This document shows positions 21,474 through 35,148 of a stretch of 64,000 nucleotides of DNA, piece by piece. This stretch comes from Mortierella alpina (taxonomy: Eukaryota; Mortierellomycota; Mortierellomycetes; Mortierellales; Mortierellaceae). A program made the translations under genes and the position numbers. The DNA is taken from the NCBI GenBank assembly GCA_029449245.1, contig JANATF010000004.1:992001-1056000 (forward strand). Direction: 5' to 3'. The number at the start of each line of letters is the position of its first letter. The first letter of the stretch is position 1. The notes beneath the pieces were generated by a model. That model ran no database searches, was not told the origin of the DNA, and saw only the letters and a program-made list of their open reading frames with translations.

Positions 21474-22805
21474 TCAAAGTTTCCTCAGAAGTCGGCGCGC
21501 CCCGTCTGAGAATAGAGCCAGCGCCACGCCGGTGACAGCATGCGCCATAACCTTCTTGGCGGGTCCATACACCATTGTCGAGGGTGATATCAGGCTCGTG
21601 GATGCCACAGCGCCCGCTACCAGTTCACCAACGAGCGCCTCGGGCTCCTTGCGGTTCCAAGCCTTGATCTGTCGCAACTGCAAACCATCTCTCCGGATCG
21701 CTGCATATAATTCCTTCGCGCTAGCTCCAGTGCTGTCGCGGTGTCCATAGATGAACGCGAGCCATTCCTTCACACTCGCCGGTTGGATGCCGAACCAGGT
21801 AAGCGTTGCGCGGCTAGCCCTGATCACGACCCAGATGATAATGACCACCTCTACTGAGCCGGTGATGACATGCATGATCCGCGTCCGAAGCCATGTTTGT
21901 TGCCAGAGCTCGTAAAGTTGCATGACAACGCCTCGAGAATGGGTGGATCCAACGCTCCTATCCGTGTACTGCCTCTGCCTCTGCTTCTGCTGCTTGCGAT
22001 AGGGCACGGGCGAGGGTTCGGAAGATTCTGGTTCCTGACGCGTTTCCACTTCAATGTCAGCGTTCAGGAACTGGACTTGACGCTTCTTCTTGAGTCGTGC
22101 CGTCTTCTTGGAGGAGCGAAGGATGCTCTGTAACGGCTGATTTGGTGCAGTAGGTGCAGATGATTGAGTCAAGGATGCTCTACTGGTCTGTGATCGTCGG
22201 ACAAGGGTCATACCGGCCTCCGAGTCGTCTGATTCAGTCGTGGTACCAAGAGACCGTCCTTCCAGCTCTAGCGTCAACCTCTGGCATGACTTTCTATACC
22301 GGTCGTGTTGTTCCTCATGCTTTTGTCTCCAGTATATCTTTGAGACCTCGTCCGTACCAGAGTAGAATGGAGTAGGTGAAGAAAAGTCCGAGAGGGAATC
22401 GTGGGAGGTGTAATCGACCTTGGTTGAATGGAGTAATGTCAGCGAGTTTCTTGGTGAGCTGCGGCTTGCAAGGTGGATGATTGCGCCGGAGTCTTTTAGG
22501 TCATCCATCCATGGTGACAGCCGTGGTGCAGTCGAGTGTTGAACATTGAATTCCTCGACTTTGATGCTTGAACTGTCAAGTGCTACTGTTTGATCACGGA
22601 CAGCTGACTGCGCTGCATCGATCAGGGACTGTAAGGCTTTGCAAATCCGATTGTAGGCTGCGGCAGAGTCGTCATTATCGGTAGCAATTCCTCTCCTTGT
22701 AGCCCGTATCCTGGAGCTGTCACTGTGCGACGCTGGTGGGCTTGTCACACTCCCGTGAGCACTGCTAATCCGGACGATCGAGGGTATGATGGGACAGGTT
22801 GGCAT
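21474..22805 (-). CDS. Orphan membrane protein
   Basis: A single exon. I take the ATG at 22805 (MPTCPIIPSIVR), giving 443 aa; the frame is open further up to 22952, but that part looks like leader. The first 300 residues are hydrophilic and Ser-rich with a basic KKTARLKKKRQVQF patch near 270. A clear transmembrane segment lies at about residues 309-330 (HVITGSVEVVIIIWVVI). The C-terminal third is mixed and ends in a mildly hydrophobic stretch with a basic RRLLRKL tail. I do not recognise the family. A tail-proximal ER or nuclear-envelope anchor is possible but is inference only. Confidence 0.6.
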   Translation of the reverse strand: MPTCPIIPSIVRISSAHGSVTSPPASHSDSSRIRATRRGIATDNDDSAAAYNRICKALQSLIDAAQSAVRDQTVALDSSSIKVEEFNVQHSTAPRLSPWMDDLKDSGAIIHLASRSSPRNSLTLLHSTKVDYTSHDSLSDFSSPTPFYSGTDEVSKIYWRQKHEEQHDRYRKSCQRLTLELEGRSLGTTTESDDSEAGMTLVRRSQTSRASLTQSSAPTAPNQPLQSILRSSKKTARLKKKRQVQFLNADIEVETRQEPESSEPSPVPYRKQQKQRQRQYTDRSVGSTHSRGVVMQLYELWQQTWLRTRIMHVITGSVEVVIIIWVVIRASRATLTWFGIQPASVKEWLAFIYGHRDSTGASAKELYAAIRRDGLQLRQIKAWNRKEPEALVGELVAGAVASTSLISPSTMVYGPAKKVMAHAVTGVALALFSDGARRLLRKL

Positions 22806-23370
22806 GCGAGTATAATCGGATAGAGGAAGAGAAGTGGAATGACAATAGTTAGAATTCTGGGTTGCAGCTAGATATATGATTGCTGCCAAGTGTAATACAA
22901 TGTTGCTGCCAAGATTATCATGAGTGCTGGCTAGGTGACAAGTGAATAGCAATTGTAGGCGGCTGAAATAATAAGGCTCTTTGGGCGGATATTAGGTCGT
23001 TCCAGCAAATCGTAGACACATGTAACAGGTGTTCCTCCTCCTCTGTCGGTTCGTAACGGCATGGCACCTGGCAATCATCCTCAAAGGGTAAAGGGGTAGT
23101 CCTTCATGACCCATGGGCAGAGTATGCGAGGGAGAAATAGCTGTGTAGTACAACAAAGAGACCCTCACCCCAACAGCAACAAACAAACGGAAAAAAGGGA
23201 CGACGCCCATTGCGATTTGTCATAGCCAATCCATATCTTGCAAGGTGAAGTGTGCTCAATCCCGATCACTCCACAACTGCGCTCTCATATTAAGGCGAGC
23301 ATGTCGTAATCGCTCCCGGTTGTTGTCGAACTTCAATTCCCAGCCGAAAGAGTGGCCAAGGAATGCGGTG
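22806..23370. other. Intergenic
   Basis: Promoter side of the membrane-protein gene and 3' side of the coiled-coil gene. No other gene was seen. Confidence 0.4.
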
Positions 23371-24438
23371 TTACCCCCTTTGCAACCTGAGGGACAGTGA
23401 GCACCTTATTGCGAATTGTGGGCAGTGCTCAGAGTTGATTGATACGATAGAGGGTCGCATGATGGTGAAATAGTAAGGGGCTGCAGGTACACTTGCCTTG
23501 CGAGCAACGTCTTGAGCTCTTCAACGATGAGCCGGTTGGAATGTTCGGCCCTATGCAGGCATGAGGTAGCCGGTTAGTAGCGAGTTCCACATCCATATCC
23601 AGTCAGACTCATTTCGTTCCTTACATATTCAAGCGACTCTCGAGTTCGTAGACGGTAGCTTGTGAGTCCTTCACCTCCGACTGAAGTGTATGAACCATGT
23701 GCTGCAAAACATCTCCCTGTTGCATGAAGTTTCATGGTATGCTGCGTTAATAACTGCAACCGTCTAGAGGTTCATGTAGAGGGAGGTGCGGTGGAGGTCT
23801 GGAGGATAATGATGGTCATTGACACGAGAGCAGGATAACTGGAATCGTAGGTAACAAAGGGGACGTGGCCATCATAGCAGCAAAAAGTTGACCGCATGAG
23901 GGTGCTAGGGGAAAAGCCTGACGCAGACGAACAGCGGTCGGGATAAGGATACAACAAGGGTGGTGTATAGAGGGCGAACAACCAGCAGTGGGTGGATCCA
24001 AATCATATGCCCGGCTGCACCGTGTGTGCAACACTGTACAATTGTACAGCCTAGCCTCCTGGTAGTGCGCTTTACCTCAGGCTCTATGCTTGACTCCAAC
24101 GAGTAGGCAACTGGAGCGGGCTCTCCCAGCGTGGATGACGAATGGTTCAGGGGCGAGTCCATCCCCAGTCGACTCCATGCAGTGTCTTGGCTGCCAGTCT
24201 CGTCGTCCTCGCTTTCACGGGAGTATCCATGCTCGTGCTCAATGTCCTTGAGTTGCTGCTGGCGTGCCTGGAGGTGATGCAACAACTGTTGCGAGTGATA
24301 AAAGACCTCCTTTGGGTCCTGAAATAGCCCGTCAAAGGCTGATGAGGTCTCGAGTTGATTGTGTGTCACGCCCAATGAATCCATGCTCCCCTTGTGTGTC
24401 CGATGCTGCCAAGGGTTGATCACATGCTGTGACTCCAT
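23371..24438 (-). CDS. Small coiled-coil orphan protein
   Basis: Reconstructed from four exons: 24438-24076, 23716-23625, 23550-23497, 23386-23371; 174 aa. Exon 1 carries a Gln/His-rich helix (HSQQLLHHLQARQQQLKDIE) and an acidic stretch. Exons 2 and 3 join without frame loss into a leucine-heptad coiled coil (VLQHMVHTLQSEV, YELESRLNMAEHSN, VEELKTLL). Intron 3 has a GC donor, AG|GCAAGT, and splicing to 23386 ends the protein with ARLQRG. Intron 1 is 359 bp and could hide another exon. The role is unknown; a dimerising scaffold or adaptor is possible. The reading frame across three introns is the main support. Confidence 0.5.
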
Positions 24439-25038
24439 TGCTGGCCAGAGAACGAGGGTGATGTGAGGGACAGGGAAGGTCTGAAGGTGAGATGAAGGAG
24501 GAGAACAGAGGAGAGAAGAGGAGCGGGGGAAGAGAGAAGAACTGATGGTGAGATGGAGGAGGAAGCTGGAAAGGTCAAAGCGATGAATTGGACAAAGAAA
24601 CACCATCCGGTGGAGGGTGGTGCAGCCTCAAACTATTTCTTGCAAACAGCGGAAATTCAGTTCCGACTGAGCCTGTGTCGGCACTGGCGCAACGTTACCT
24701 CACTGCACACTCTGCAGCAGTGCCTGGACACACCCCCATGGACACCGATGTCCTGCCGCAAAGGCCTTGGACGTGTATCTCACAGAAGAGGCGCGACCAA
24801 TGTGTCCTGGGCCACCAGGTGAGGGGTTTTGCGACTCCGATGGACTATCGGTGCGTCGGTGCAACCTTTTTTTACAGCATCTGTCGCCAGCAAGCGTCAG
24901 CGCAAAGCAGGACATGTCCGGGTGCCACAGTGCCATCGCAGAGTATCCATACCGCATACCGATTCCAGATATCGCCAGCATCGGCGTTGGAGGCAGGCAC
25001 ATCAATGGGATCTTCGTGGAGCGACGGAGGAGAGGTGG
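24439..25038. other. Intergenic, left flank of the transposon
   Basis: Promoter of the coiled-coil gene and original intergenic DNA between it and CDC48. Open frames here have no recognisable content. Confidence 0.4.
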
Positions 25039-25047
25039 GTCAAGGAG
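25039..25047 (+). repeat. Left 9-bp target site duplication
   Basis: GTCAAGGAG directly before the element; repeated exactly at 29325-29333 directly after it. A 9-bp duplication is the hallmark of Mutator-like transposition. Confidence 0.9.
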
Positions 25048-25168
25048 GGGTGTCCTTATGTTCCCCCGGTACAGGAAATAGACTGAAGTAAACATTAATG
25101 CCTATCATTTCTTTTGCCACTCTCATTGGTCTGTACTTCTAAACGTTAACGCCCACCACCATTATGAG
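25048..25168 (+). repeat. Left terminal segment (121 bp) with inverted copy inside right end
   Basis: Identical, by eye, to the reverse complement of 28990-29110, over 118 bp to the junction and 3 more bases into the adjoining copy. Together with the 20-bp outer match it defines the left end of the element. Confidence 0.9.
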
Positions 25169-26068
25169 TATATCCTACCTAATATGTCCTAGAAAACACC
25201 TCCTCCATAGCAAAGTCCCTCAGATCGTCTCCAAATGCTCTCTAGATCTCTGAGTAGCTTCTTATGATTATATTACAACTCTCCAGAAGGCTATGTTGGT
25301 ATGGAGCAAAAACTGATGAGTTGGTATAGGTGGTGTGTGAAAACGGACGCGTCTTGGCGAACATCGATGTAACTGAAATGCTGGTGATTGTCTGTTTTCC
25401 TGCCAAGCGAGGCAGCGATTTCCAAACCTCACCAAACTTTCAGAATAGTAGCAGCTTTCGATGGAGAATCCAACAAGCTCAATTACTCAGCGTATGTCTT
25501 TGTCAAGCACGAGTTCTTGTATCAAAAAGGTCGCTCACTCTCAAAGATTCACTGTTTTTGGGTTGTTCTCTTAGGAAAACTTTCTGGAAACTGCTTCGTT
25601 TCTTGAAATACAAGTCTTCAATGGTAGCTTTACATTATTACTACGTTGTTCGTTGTTCTTGAGCATTTTGAATTGCCAGAAAAAGTGTGAGAGGTGGTTG
25701 GAGTCGCCGAAAAATGCTGGAGCATTACAAGGCACTTCTTCAAAACGAGCTGCAAGTACCAAAACGCATCCGATTATCTTTAGAGTACATTCTATCTGTA
25801 GTTATACCACTGCTCTATCTTGTGTGCCATTGCAAGCATGCCACTATGTCTATGGCGCTGACAACTTTCGGTATCCTGGCAGTCGTCGATGTTTTTGAAA
25901 TCCCTCGACATCCCCTTGAATTTTACATTGCTCTAGCACAGGCGAACTTTATTCTATATATACACCAGTCGAGGGAACAAGTCGATTTGCACAAGTTCCT
26001 TCATCATCTCATTGACTCTGCTGCTATACATACCGTTTGTTACTTCGATGCTTAGGCTATATCTCTCA
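25169..26068. other. Unassigned left interior of the MULE
   Basis: A 900-bp AT-richer stretch between the left end and the transposase stop codon. It holds plus-strand open frames, for example about 25388-25606 and 25687-26055, the latter with a hydrophobic stretch (LSVVIPLLYLVCHC). None has a recognised domain, and I could not join them with confident splice sites. It may be an accessory gene, captured host DNA, or non-coding. Confidence 0.4.
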
Positions 26069-28841
26069 TCACCGCCTCTGCCTCTGCCTTTTATTGCTAA
26101 GATTATACTGCGGTAGAACCGTTGCATGCAACTCAAACAGTTCAAGTGATCTCTTCATCAAGCTGAGTAGCTCCTCGGGAACCACAGAACGCTCATCATC
26201 CATTATACTCGCTAAGTTGTTCATACCTTCCAAATAACGTCTGAAAAACACTGTCGATGGCGGTTTAGCAGCCTCCAACATAGCCGGAGCATCTTGGACT
26301 GAGAGATCCTCGAGGAATGATTCATCTCGAAGCTTCCAATGGCCAGCATGGCGAAACTCAGTGTGAGGAAGTTCAATGGTTGCCAATGCGATATGCTTAC
26401 AGCACTTGCTCACCTGAACAAAGACAGGGCAAGTGCAACTAGTGACAGTACCTGCAAACCCTTGAGCCCATTCGATGCTAATCTCGTACGTACCTGGAGG
26501 ACTTTTGAACGACTCAACTCTGAACACGGCCCGGTCCGCAGTTGGAATCAAAAAGACCGCTTCAGGATCCTCCGCACGTTTGCGATCCCTGTGGTTCGAC
26601 GCTGCTAGATTGGCGGCCAAGGTCTCCCTCGCCCCTGGAGTCATCCGGCCAACTTGCAGTATGTGCCGCATACACATCTGCTGGTAGTGCGGAATCGCGG
26701 TCTCCGTGAGGATGTAAATAACGCTATCGATGCGCCGCTGTTGCTTGTTCTTGAAAAAGTGTTTTTTCAAAGAGTTGTGCCAGGATTCGACGTAGTTGTT
26801 TGTGTTGATCCAAGCAAAGGAGACACCTTCACGGTGGCAAAACATCCACCGTCTCCTATCCGCAATCGAATCCAAGTAGTTCTGGTCCATGTACAGAATC
26901 AACTTCGGCGCCAGATCCCGCCATTCGTCCCTAAAGGCCTCGACTAGAGTGTCCGCCGTGCCTTCTGTTCGTGCATAAAGAATTGCGCGTAGTTGGGCAC
27001 GTACCTATCACAAGTGGTACTGTAGCTTAATGGCGGAGATCTGCGCAGTTGATTCATCACAAAGGCGGATCAAAAGGGCCTTCGTATACACACCTTCCGC
27101 TTCCTCTCGTCCTTTTCGATGGTACTGAGGTTACTTGACCCAAGGTTCTGCGGGGTCAGCTTCCTTTCCCAAGCTTGTAGAATATGCCAGGCGCAGTAGA
27201 AGATGCGCAAACCGAGCGGCCAGACGGCTTGAATAGCATTGATCTCCGTCTGACCTTGATCGGTGATGACAGCCGTTGGCTTGAACTCTCCTTCACACAG
27301 CTCGTCCATCTTAGCCTTCAGAGCAAGGAGCCATCCCTCGAGCACCTGCCACTGGGAGATCTTCGTCAAGAAGAACGCGACAGGAATGCCGAAACCCGTT
27401 TCTCTGTTCTTGACGACTATCGTGTATAGGTAAGTATCACGTCTGTATGAATGAGAGGGTAGTTAGACGTCAGCAACGCATTGCAGCCCTCATATGTTGC
27501 GCGTTAAATTGACCTACCCGCATGCATGATGCGTGCCATCGAAACAAAAGACATCGCCCCACTTGCGAAGCTCGTTCAGTTGCCATGGATTGGAGAAACC
27601 ATGATACTCGCCCTTGTCATCATCGTAGTATGTAAAGTATCCTTGTTGTCGAAGATCCTCCATCCAGAGCCGCGCCGAAATGGTCGGGTTCTCGTCCTTT
27701 CGCATCCGCTTAGTCATGATGGCGTATAAGATATTATAGACATCATCGTATGTCACGAAGTCGTCTCTGGAAAATCGCGGAGAGCCGTTACTTGTCTTCC
27801 AAAGGCGTGTGAACCTGGCATGGTCCATTGTCAACCGGTTCATGACAGCTGAGATAGACATTCCTCGCATGAGCATGGCCTTGATCCGATTTTTGATAGC
27901 TCGGGACTTTTGTTGAGTTCCTATACCGCCATCTTTTCCCAGGTTATGGTTATGGCCATAATCATACTCAATGCGATAGACGTCCTCCACTCTACCCTCA
28001 CCCACCAACGTCCCTGTTCGAAGTACGGCTCTAAAAGACGACCCACAGCTGCAGAGGATGGATGGCTGTCGTACCCGCGGCTTTCCATTTAATCCACCAG
28101 GTATCCTGTTTGGGAATTGACGCTTCTCGCGTTTGCGCTGGCAATCGTATGTGACACAGATATCGCCTGCCTGGATACCTTTTTTTGGATTGTCGCGTTG
28201 ATACACATGGGGCTTCGTGCTGTGAGGATAGAACTGGGTCCCGATAGCGTCTTGATGCCTGGCCTTCCAATCCTCAAAGTAATCTGCCTTCAGAACAAAT
28301 ACCAGGCTTCCTTCATTATTCAGGCTCATCACCTCATCTTCTGGGATGCTAAAATCGTCCGCCGTGTCCTGTATATAAGGGTCCGAGAATAGCGCGTTTT
28401 TCAGGACTTCGTGGATCTTGTCCTGGGACTGGAGCTCCAAAGCCGCTATCGTTTCCTTCAGTGGGACGGTATCGGTATTGTTCGAGGCCCCATTGTCGAC
28501 GATTGCGGTCTCAGCCTCGTCCTCGTCCTCATCCTCCATCTCATCACAGGCTGCTTCTCCTCGAAGAGTATCAAGAGACCTATTGATGTCAAAGTCAACT
28601 AGACGCATTGACTTTGAACGAATAATGTCAGCACTAGGACAATCACTGGCAGCTACGGAGTAGCTTGAGGCATTGAATCTCATACCAACTCGGCAATTGC
28701 TGCTCTGAGGACCTCCTCATCTTCCACGCTGTCCGGGGAGGTTAATGGAACTTGATTTGATGCGCTGATGGCGACTGATGAGCCTTCAGTAGCCAAGGTG
28801 CTGCTCAGAGTGACGGATGGGGGGTCGTCTGGTGCGGCCAT
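26069..28841 (-). CDS. MULE transposase (DDE type with SWIM zinc finger)
   Basis: Four exons: 28841-28686, 28611-27518, 27442-27094, 27004-26069; introns of 74, 75 and 89 bp; 844 aa with no stop or frameshift. Domains in order: acidic N-terminus; a Cys/His cluster at about 204-276 (CVTYDC, LCSCGSS, GHNHN) like the WRKY/GCM1 zinc fold of MULE transposases; DDE catalytic core with D410 (CFDGTHHA), D478 (ITDQGQTEI) and E606 (NNYVESWHNSLKK), plus CAWH; and a SWIM zinc finger at about 723-738 (CTCPVF, CCKH). The first intron has a clear CTGAC branch site and AAAG acceptor. An in-frame ATG further upstream (near 28979, inside the terminal repeat) is an alternative start. It is predicted to bind the element ends and move them. 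Confidence 0.85.
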
Positions 28842-28992
28842 CGTCTGAGAATGGGTGGTATTGTGCTGGGAGGGGTATGTGGAGAGGAATGGAGGCAGGT
28901 GAAGAAACAAAACATACGCGCCAAAAAGACAGACCGCGTGAATGACGTAGCAGTATTTTGTAACGCGATAGTGGGGGAACATAAGGGATCTC
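28783..28992. repeat. 210-bp right-end segment, inner copy
   Basis: Direct repeat of 29115-29324 at an offset of 332 bp, apparently without mismatches. It contains the transposase start codon, the first 20 codons and the leader. Confidence 0.9.
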
Positions 28993-29110
28993 ATAATGGT
29001 GGTGGGCGTTAACGTTTAGAAGTACAGACCAATGAGAGTGGCAAAAGAAATGATAGGCATTAATGTTTACTTCAGTCTATTTCCTGTACCGGGGGAACAT
29101 AAGGACACCC
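28990..29110 (-). repeat. Inverted copy of the left element end
   Basis: Reverse complement of 25048-25168. It separates the two direct 210-bp copies, so the right terminus carries both kinds of element end. Confidence 0.9.
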
Positions 29111-29114
29111 TTGA

Positions 29115-29324
29115 CCTTCAGTAGCCAAGGTGCTGCTCAGAGTGACGGATGGGGGGTCGTCTGGTGCGGCCATCGTCTGAGAATGGGTGGTATTGTGCTG
29201 GGAGGGGTATGTGGAGAGGAATGGAGGCAGGTGAAGAAACAAAACATACGCGCCAAAAAGACAGACCGCGTGAATGACGTAGCAGTATTTTGTAACGCGA
29301 TAGTGGGGGAACATAAGGGATCTC
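29115..29324. repeat. 210-bp right-end segment, outer (terminal) copy
   Basis: Exact direct repeat of 28783-28992. It repeats the transposase leader and first codons, which here run into unrelated sequence and stop after 33 codons. Its last base abuts the right target duplication, making this the true outer end. Confidence 0.9.
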
Positions 29325-29333
29325 GTCAAGGAG
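29325..29333 (+). repeat. Right 9-bp target site duplication
   Basis: GTCAAGGAG, identical to 25039-25047. Confidence 0.9.
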
Positions 29334-29462
29334 TAGGTCACGATCCGAATTATTGGCCATCGCACGTGCTGTGGTGAACGCGTACATTGCTGACGAGCGC
29401 TCTTTCATTCTTCTTCAGACTTCTTCATTCTTCTCCATCACACCAAGCAAACAACACACATC

Positions 29463-32357
<2,895 letters not shown>

Positions 32358-32587
32358 ATGCCCAGTATGCTCTTCTCTCTTCCCCAATATATATCTTCTT
32401 TCTGTTTCTCTGCTGTGGGTCCAAGTCTATTGTGTCTTGTGTCGGAGGAGGTTGACCCTTAACTAAAAAAGAAGTCCCCTTCCATCACAACAACATAAAC
32501 AACAAGTGCTGATCCTATTTTTTTTTTTTTTCTGTCCCATCACTTTATTGTCTTCACCTTCCTCCACTCCTCAAAGAATCATCAGCC

Positions 32588-34424
32588 ATGCTTGTCCTCT
32601 TTGAGACTGTCAGCGGTTTCTCGCTCTTTTCCGTGTCCAAGGATGATCTCTTGGAGAAGCCAGAGAACATCTGGAAGAGCTTCGACACTCCCGAGCAGGC
32701 CAACAAGACGTAATGACCCAGTGCTGCCCTTGGCTTTTTATGTTCAATCATATTCTTTGATGTTCTGGGATGGCCAAGTCAAGACCGTCAAGAAGAGCAA
32801 GCGACTTCATCTTGATTACCCACTAACTCCTGCCCTTCTCGTCACATTGCACTGCCTTTCATTCTCATCACAAACAGTGTCAAGCTCAGAGCTTTCGCCA
32901 AGTTCGAGAACACGACCGATGCCTTGTCTGCTGTCACAGCCATGGTTGAGGGCAAGCTCTCCAAGAACTTGAAGGACTTCTTGTCCAAGGAGATCAGCGA
33001 GAAGGAGATGAAAAAGGAGACTCTTATCGTCGGAGATGCCAAGCTCGGTACGAACCTCTGCCCAAATTGCACACACCCTGCTTCCTACGACACTCTTCTC
33101 TCGAAGCCGAGTTTTGACCCGACCCTGGATGTTGACAATTGTATGGTTTTTTTTCTGATAAAACAAAATAGGTGGTGCCATTGCCAAGAAGCTCAACATT
33201 AAGGTCGTCTCTGACTCGACCACCCTCGATCTTTTCCGTGGTATTCGCGGTCAGTTGGAGTCGCTTCTCTCTGGATTGTCTTCCTCGGACTTGTCCGCCA
33301 TGGTCTTGGGTCTCTCCCACTCGCTCTCTCGCTATAAACTCAAGTTCTCTCCCGACAAAGTCGACACCATGATTGTTCAGGCCATTGCTCTTTTGGATGA
33401 CCTCGACAAGGAGTTGAACACCTACTCTATGCGTGTCAAGGAGTGGTACGGCTGGCACTTCCCCGAGATGACCAGGTTGATTATTGACAACCTGGCCTAC
33501 TCCAAGATCGTCAAGAAGATGGGATTCCGCGCCAACTGCTCTTCCACCGACTTGTCCGATATTCTTCCCGAGGAGCTTGAGCAGGAGGTTAAGGAGGCAT
33601 CTGAGATCTCGATGGGAACTGAGATCTCTGACGAGGATTTGGAAAACATTCACGCCCTTTGCGACCAGATCATCTCCATCACCGAGTACCGCACCCAGCT
33701 TTACGAGTACCTCAAAAACCGCATGAACGCCATCGCCCCCAACTTGACCGCCCTTGTCGGTGATTTGGTCGGTGCCCGTCTGATTGCCCACGCCGGTTCG
33801 TTGATGACCTTGGCCAAGCACCCCGCTTCGACCATCCAGATTCTTGGTGCCGAGAAGGCCCTGTTCCGTGCCCTCAAGACCAAGCACGACACACCCAAGT
33901 ACGGTTTGATCTATCACGCCTCCTTGATCGGTCAGGCTGGCCCCAAGATGAAGGGTAAGATTGCCCGTATGGTCGCCACCAAGGCTGCCCTGTCCATCAG
34001 AGTCGATGCTCTCGGTGAGACTGAGACTCCTGATGTTGGTATTGAGAACCGCGGCAAGGTCGAGGCCCGTCTCCGCCAGCTCGAGGGTCGCTCCGGCAAC
34101 AACAACAGCAGCGCTGACCGCAAGGCTGCTGGCAACGCCAAGAGCCAGAAGAAGCACGAGTTCGTCGCCTCTTCCTCGTACAACACCTCTACAGATGCCA
34201 CCATGACGTCTGCAGCACCATCATCAGAGAAGAAGCGCAAGGCTGACTCGGACTCGGACTCTGAGGACAAGAGCAAGAAGCAGAAGAAGGAGAAGAAGGA
34301 GAAGAAGGACAAGAAGGAGAAGAAGGACAAGAAGGAGGAGGTCGTTGAGGAGAAGAAGGAGAAGAAGGAGAAGAAGGAGAAGAAGGACAAGAAGGACAAG
34401 AAGGAGAAGAAGGAGAAGAAGTAA
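32588..34424 (+). CDS. NOP58: Nop58, box C/D snoRNP core protein
   Basis: Three exons: 32588-32709, 32878-33047, 33172-34424 (514 aa). It forms the box C/D snoRNP with Nop56, fibrillarin and Snu13 for rRNA 2'-O-methylation. The sequence shows the N-terminal domain ([14 protein letters not shown]), the coiled coil with [20 protein letters not shown] and [11 protein letters not shown], and the Nop domain with [32 protein letters not shown] and [12 protein letters not shown]. The C-terminus is the typical lysine-rich KKE/KKD tail, here about 70 residues after an SDSDSED stretch. Introns are 168 and 124 bp. The 3' region carries a short CT repeat. Confidence 0.97.
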
Positions 34425-35148
34425 TGGGTTACTTTGCTCACTTCTCTCTCTCTCTCTCTCTTTGCATTTTATTTCTCATGTCTTTTTTGTTTTCTTCACA
34501 TTTCTTTTTCCGGGAGTCTTTGTTCTTTTGCTATATAGAATAACGAGAGACGAAGAATACACTACTCATATCATATCACCTATGTATTGCATATCTTTGA
34601 TCCCACAAGCGCGTAGCTAATTGTGCAATTGCCATTTGGTCGCGGATTGATTTGAGCACGGATGTTGGTGCAGGTCCTGCACACACACCTAAATATGTTA
34701 CGTGCAGATCGACGACGTGCTCTGGTCATACCGCATCATATCAGAACGCGTCCGCAGCTCTTAATCTGCGTTCCAAAACAATGGCACTTATAAGCATGGT
34801 CATGATGATAATAGTGTTTTACTCTAATGATGTATTGCAAGGATTCAAATATACCTCCACTCAACTCTCCTCCACAAAATGAAAGAAGTGAACGGAAAGA
34901 AGGGTAAGAATAAGAAAGTAAAGACGAGAGATAACGGCTTCCCGTTCGATAGCGCTGGTTCCTCATAAAGGGAGCCTTCAACTCTTGATCTTCTTTTCCT
35001 TGCGTGTATCCTTTCTTCTTCCGCTCGGCCGCTCTCTTTTTCCTAAAGTTTTTTTTTTGTTTTCTCTCCATGGTCAAACGACTGTTGTGTGTTTTCGATG
35101 GTGCTTGTTTTGTTGCTTGTTAAAGGTTTTATAAAGTCTCATCTTTCT
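34425..35148. other. Convergent intergenic region NOP58-COX6
   Basis: 3' regions of two convergent genes. A basic open frame on the minus strand (about 34736-35077) is Lys/Arg-rich at its start but has no recognisable family and lies in the COX6 3' region; I do not call it. Confidence 0.45.

Larger units (their letters stand above)
25048..29324 (-). mobile_element. Complete Mutator-like DNA transposon (MULE), 4277 bp
   Basis: The element is bounded by perfect 9-bp target duplications (25039-25047 and 29325-29333). The outermost ends match imperfectly as inverted repeats: GGGTGTCCTTATGTTCCCCC at the left against GAGATCCCTTATGTTCCCCC read inward from the right (16 of 20). It contains a four-exon transposase on the minus strand with all expected catalytic residues. 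Its right end is compound: an exact inverted copy of the first 118-121 bp of the left end sits at 28990-29110, between two exact copies of a 210-bp right-end segment (28783-28992 and 29115-29324). The identity of these copies suggests a recent event. The insertion lies 138 bp upstream of the CDC48 start codon. Confidence 0.93.

Noticed and set aside
27013-27035. A-box-like TAGCTTAATGGC
   Set aside because: No B box downstream; it lies in the transposase intron/exon border on the other strand.
29072-29365. Second transposase start in the outer right-end copy
   Set aside because: Only the first 20 codons are copied; the frame then stops after 33 codons, so it is not a gene.
33024-34157. Long open frame antisense to NOP58
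   Set aside because: Composition mirrors the codon bias of the sense gene, and the sense frame is a clear Nop58.
34736-35077. Lys/Arg-rich minus-strand frame
   Set aside because: It lies in the COX6 3' region, loses its basic character after 30 codons and matches no small ribosomal protein I recognise.
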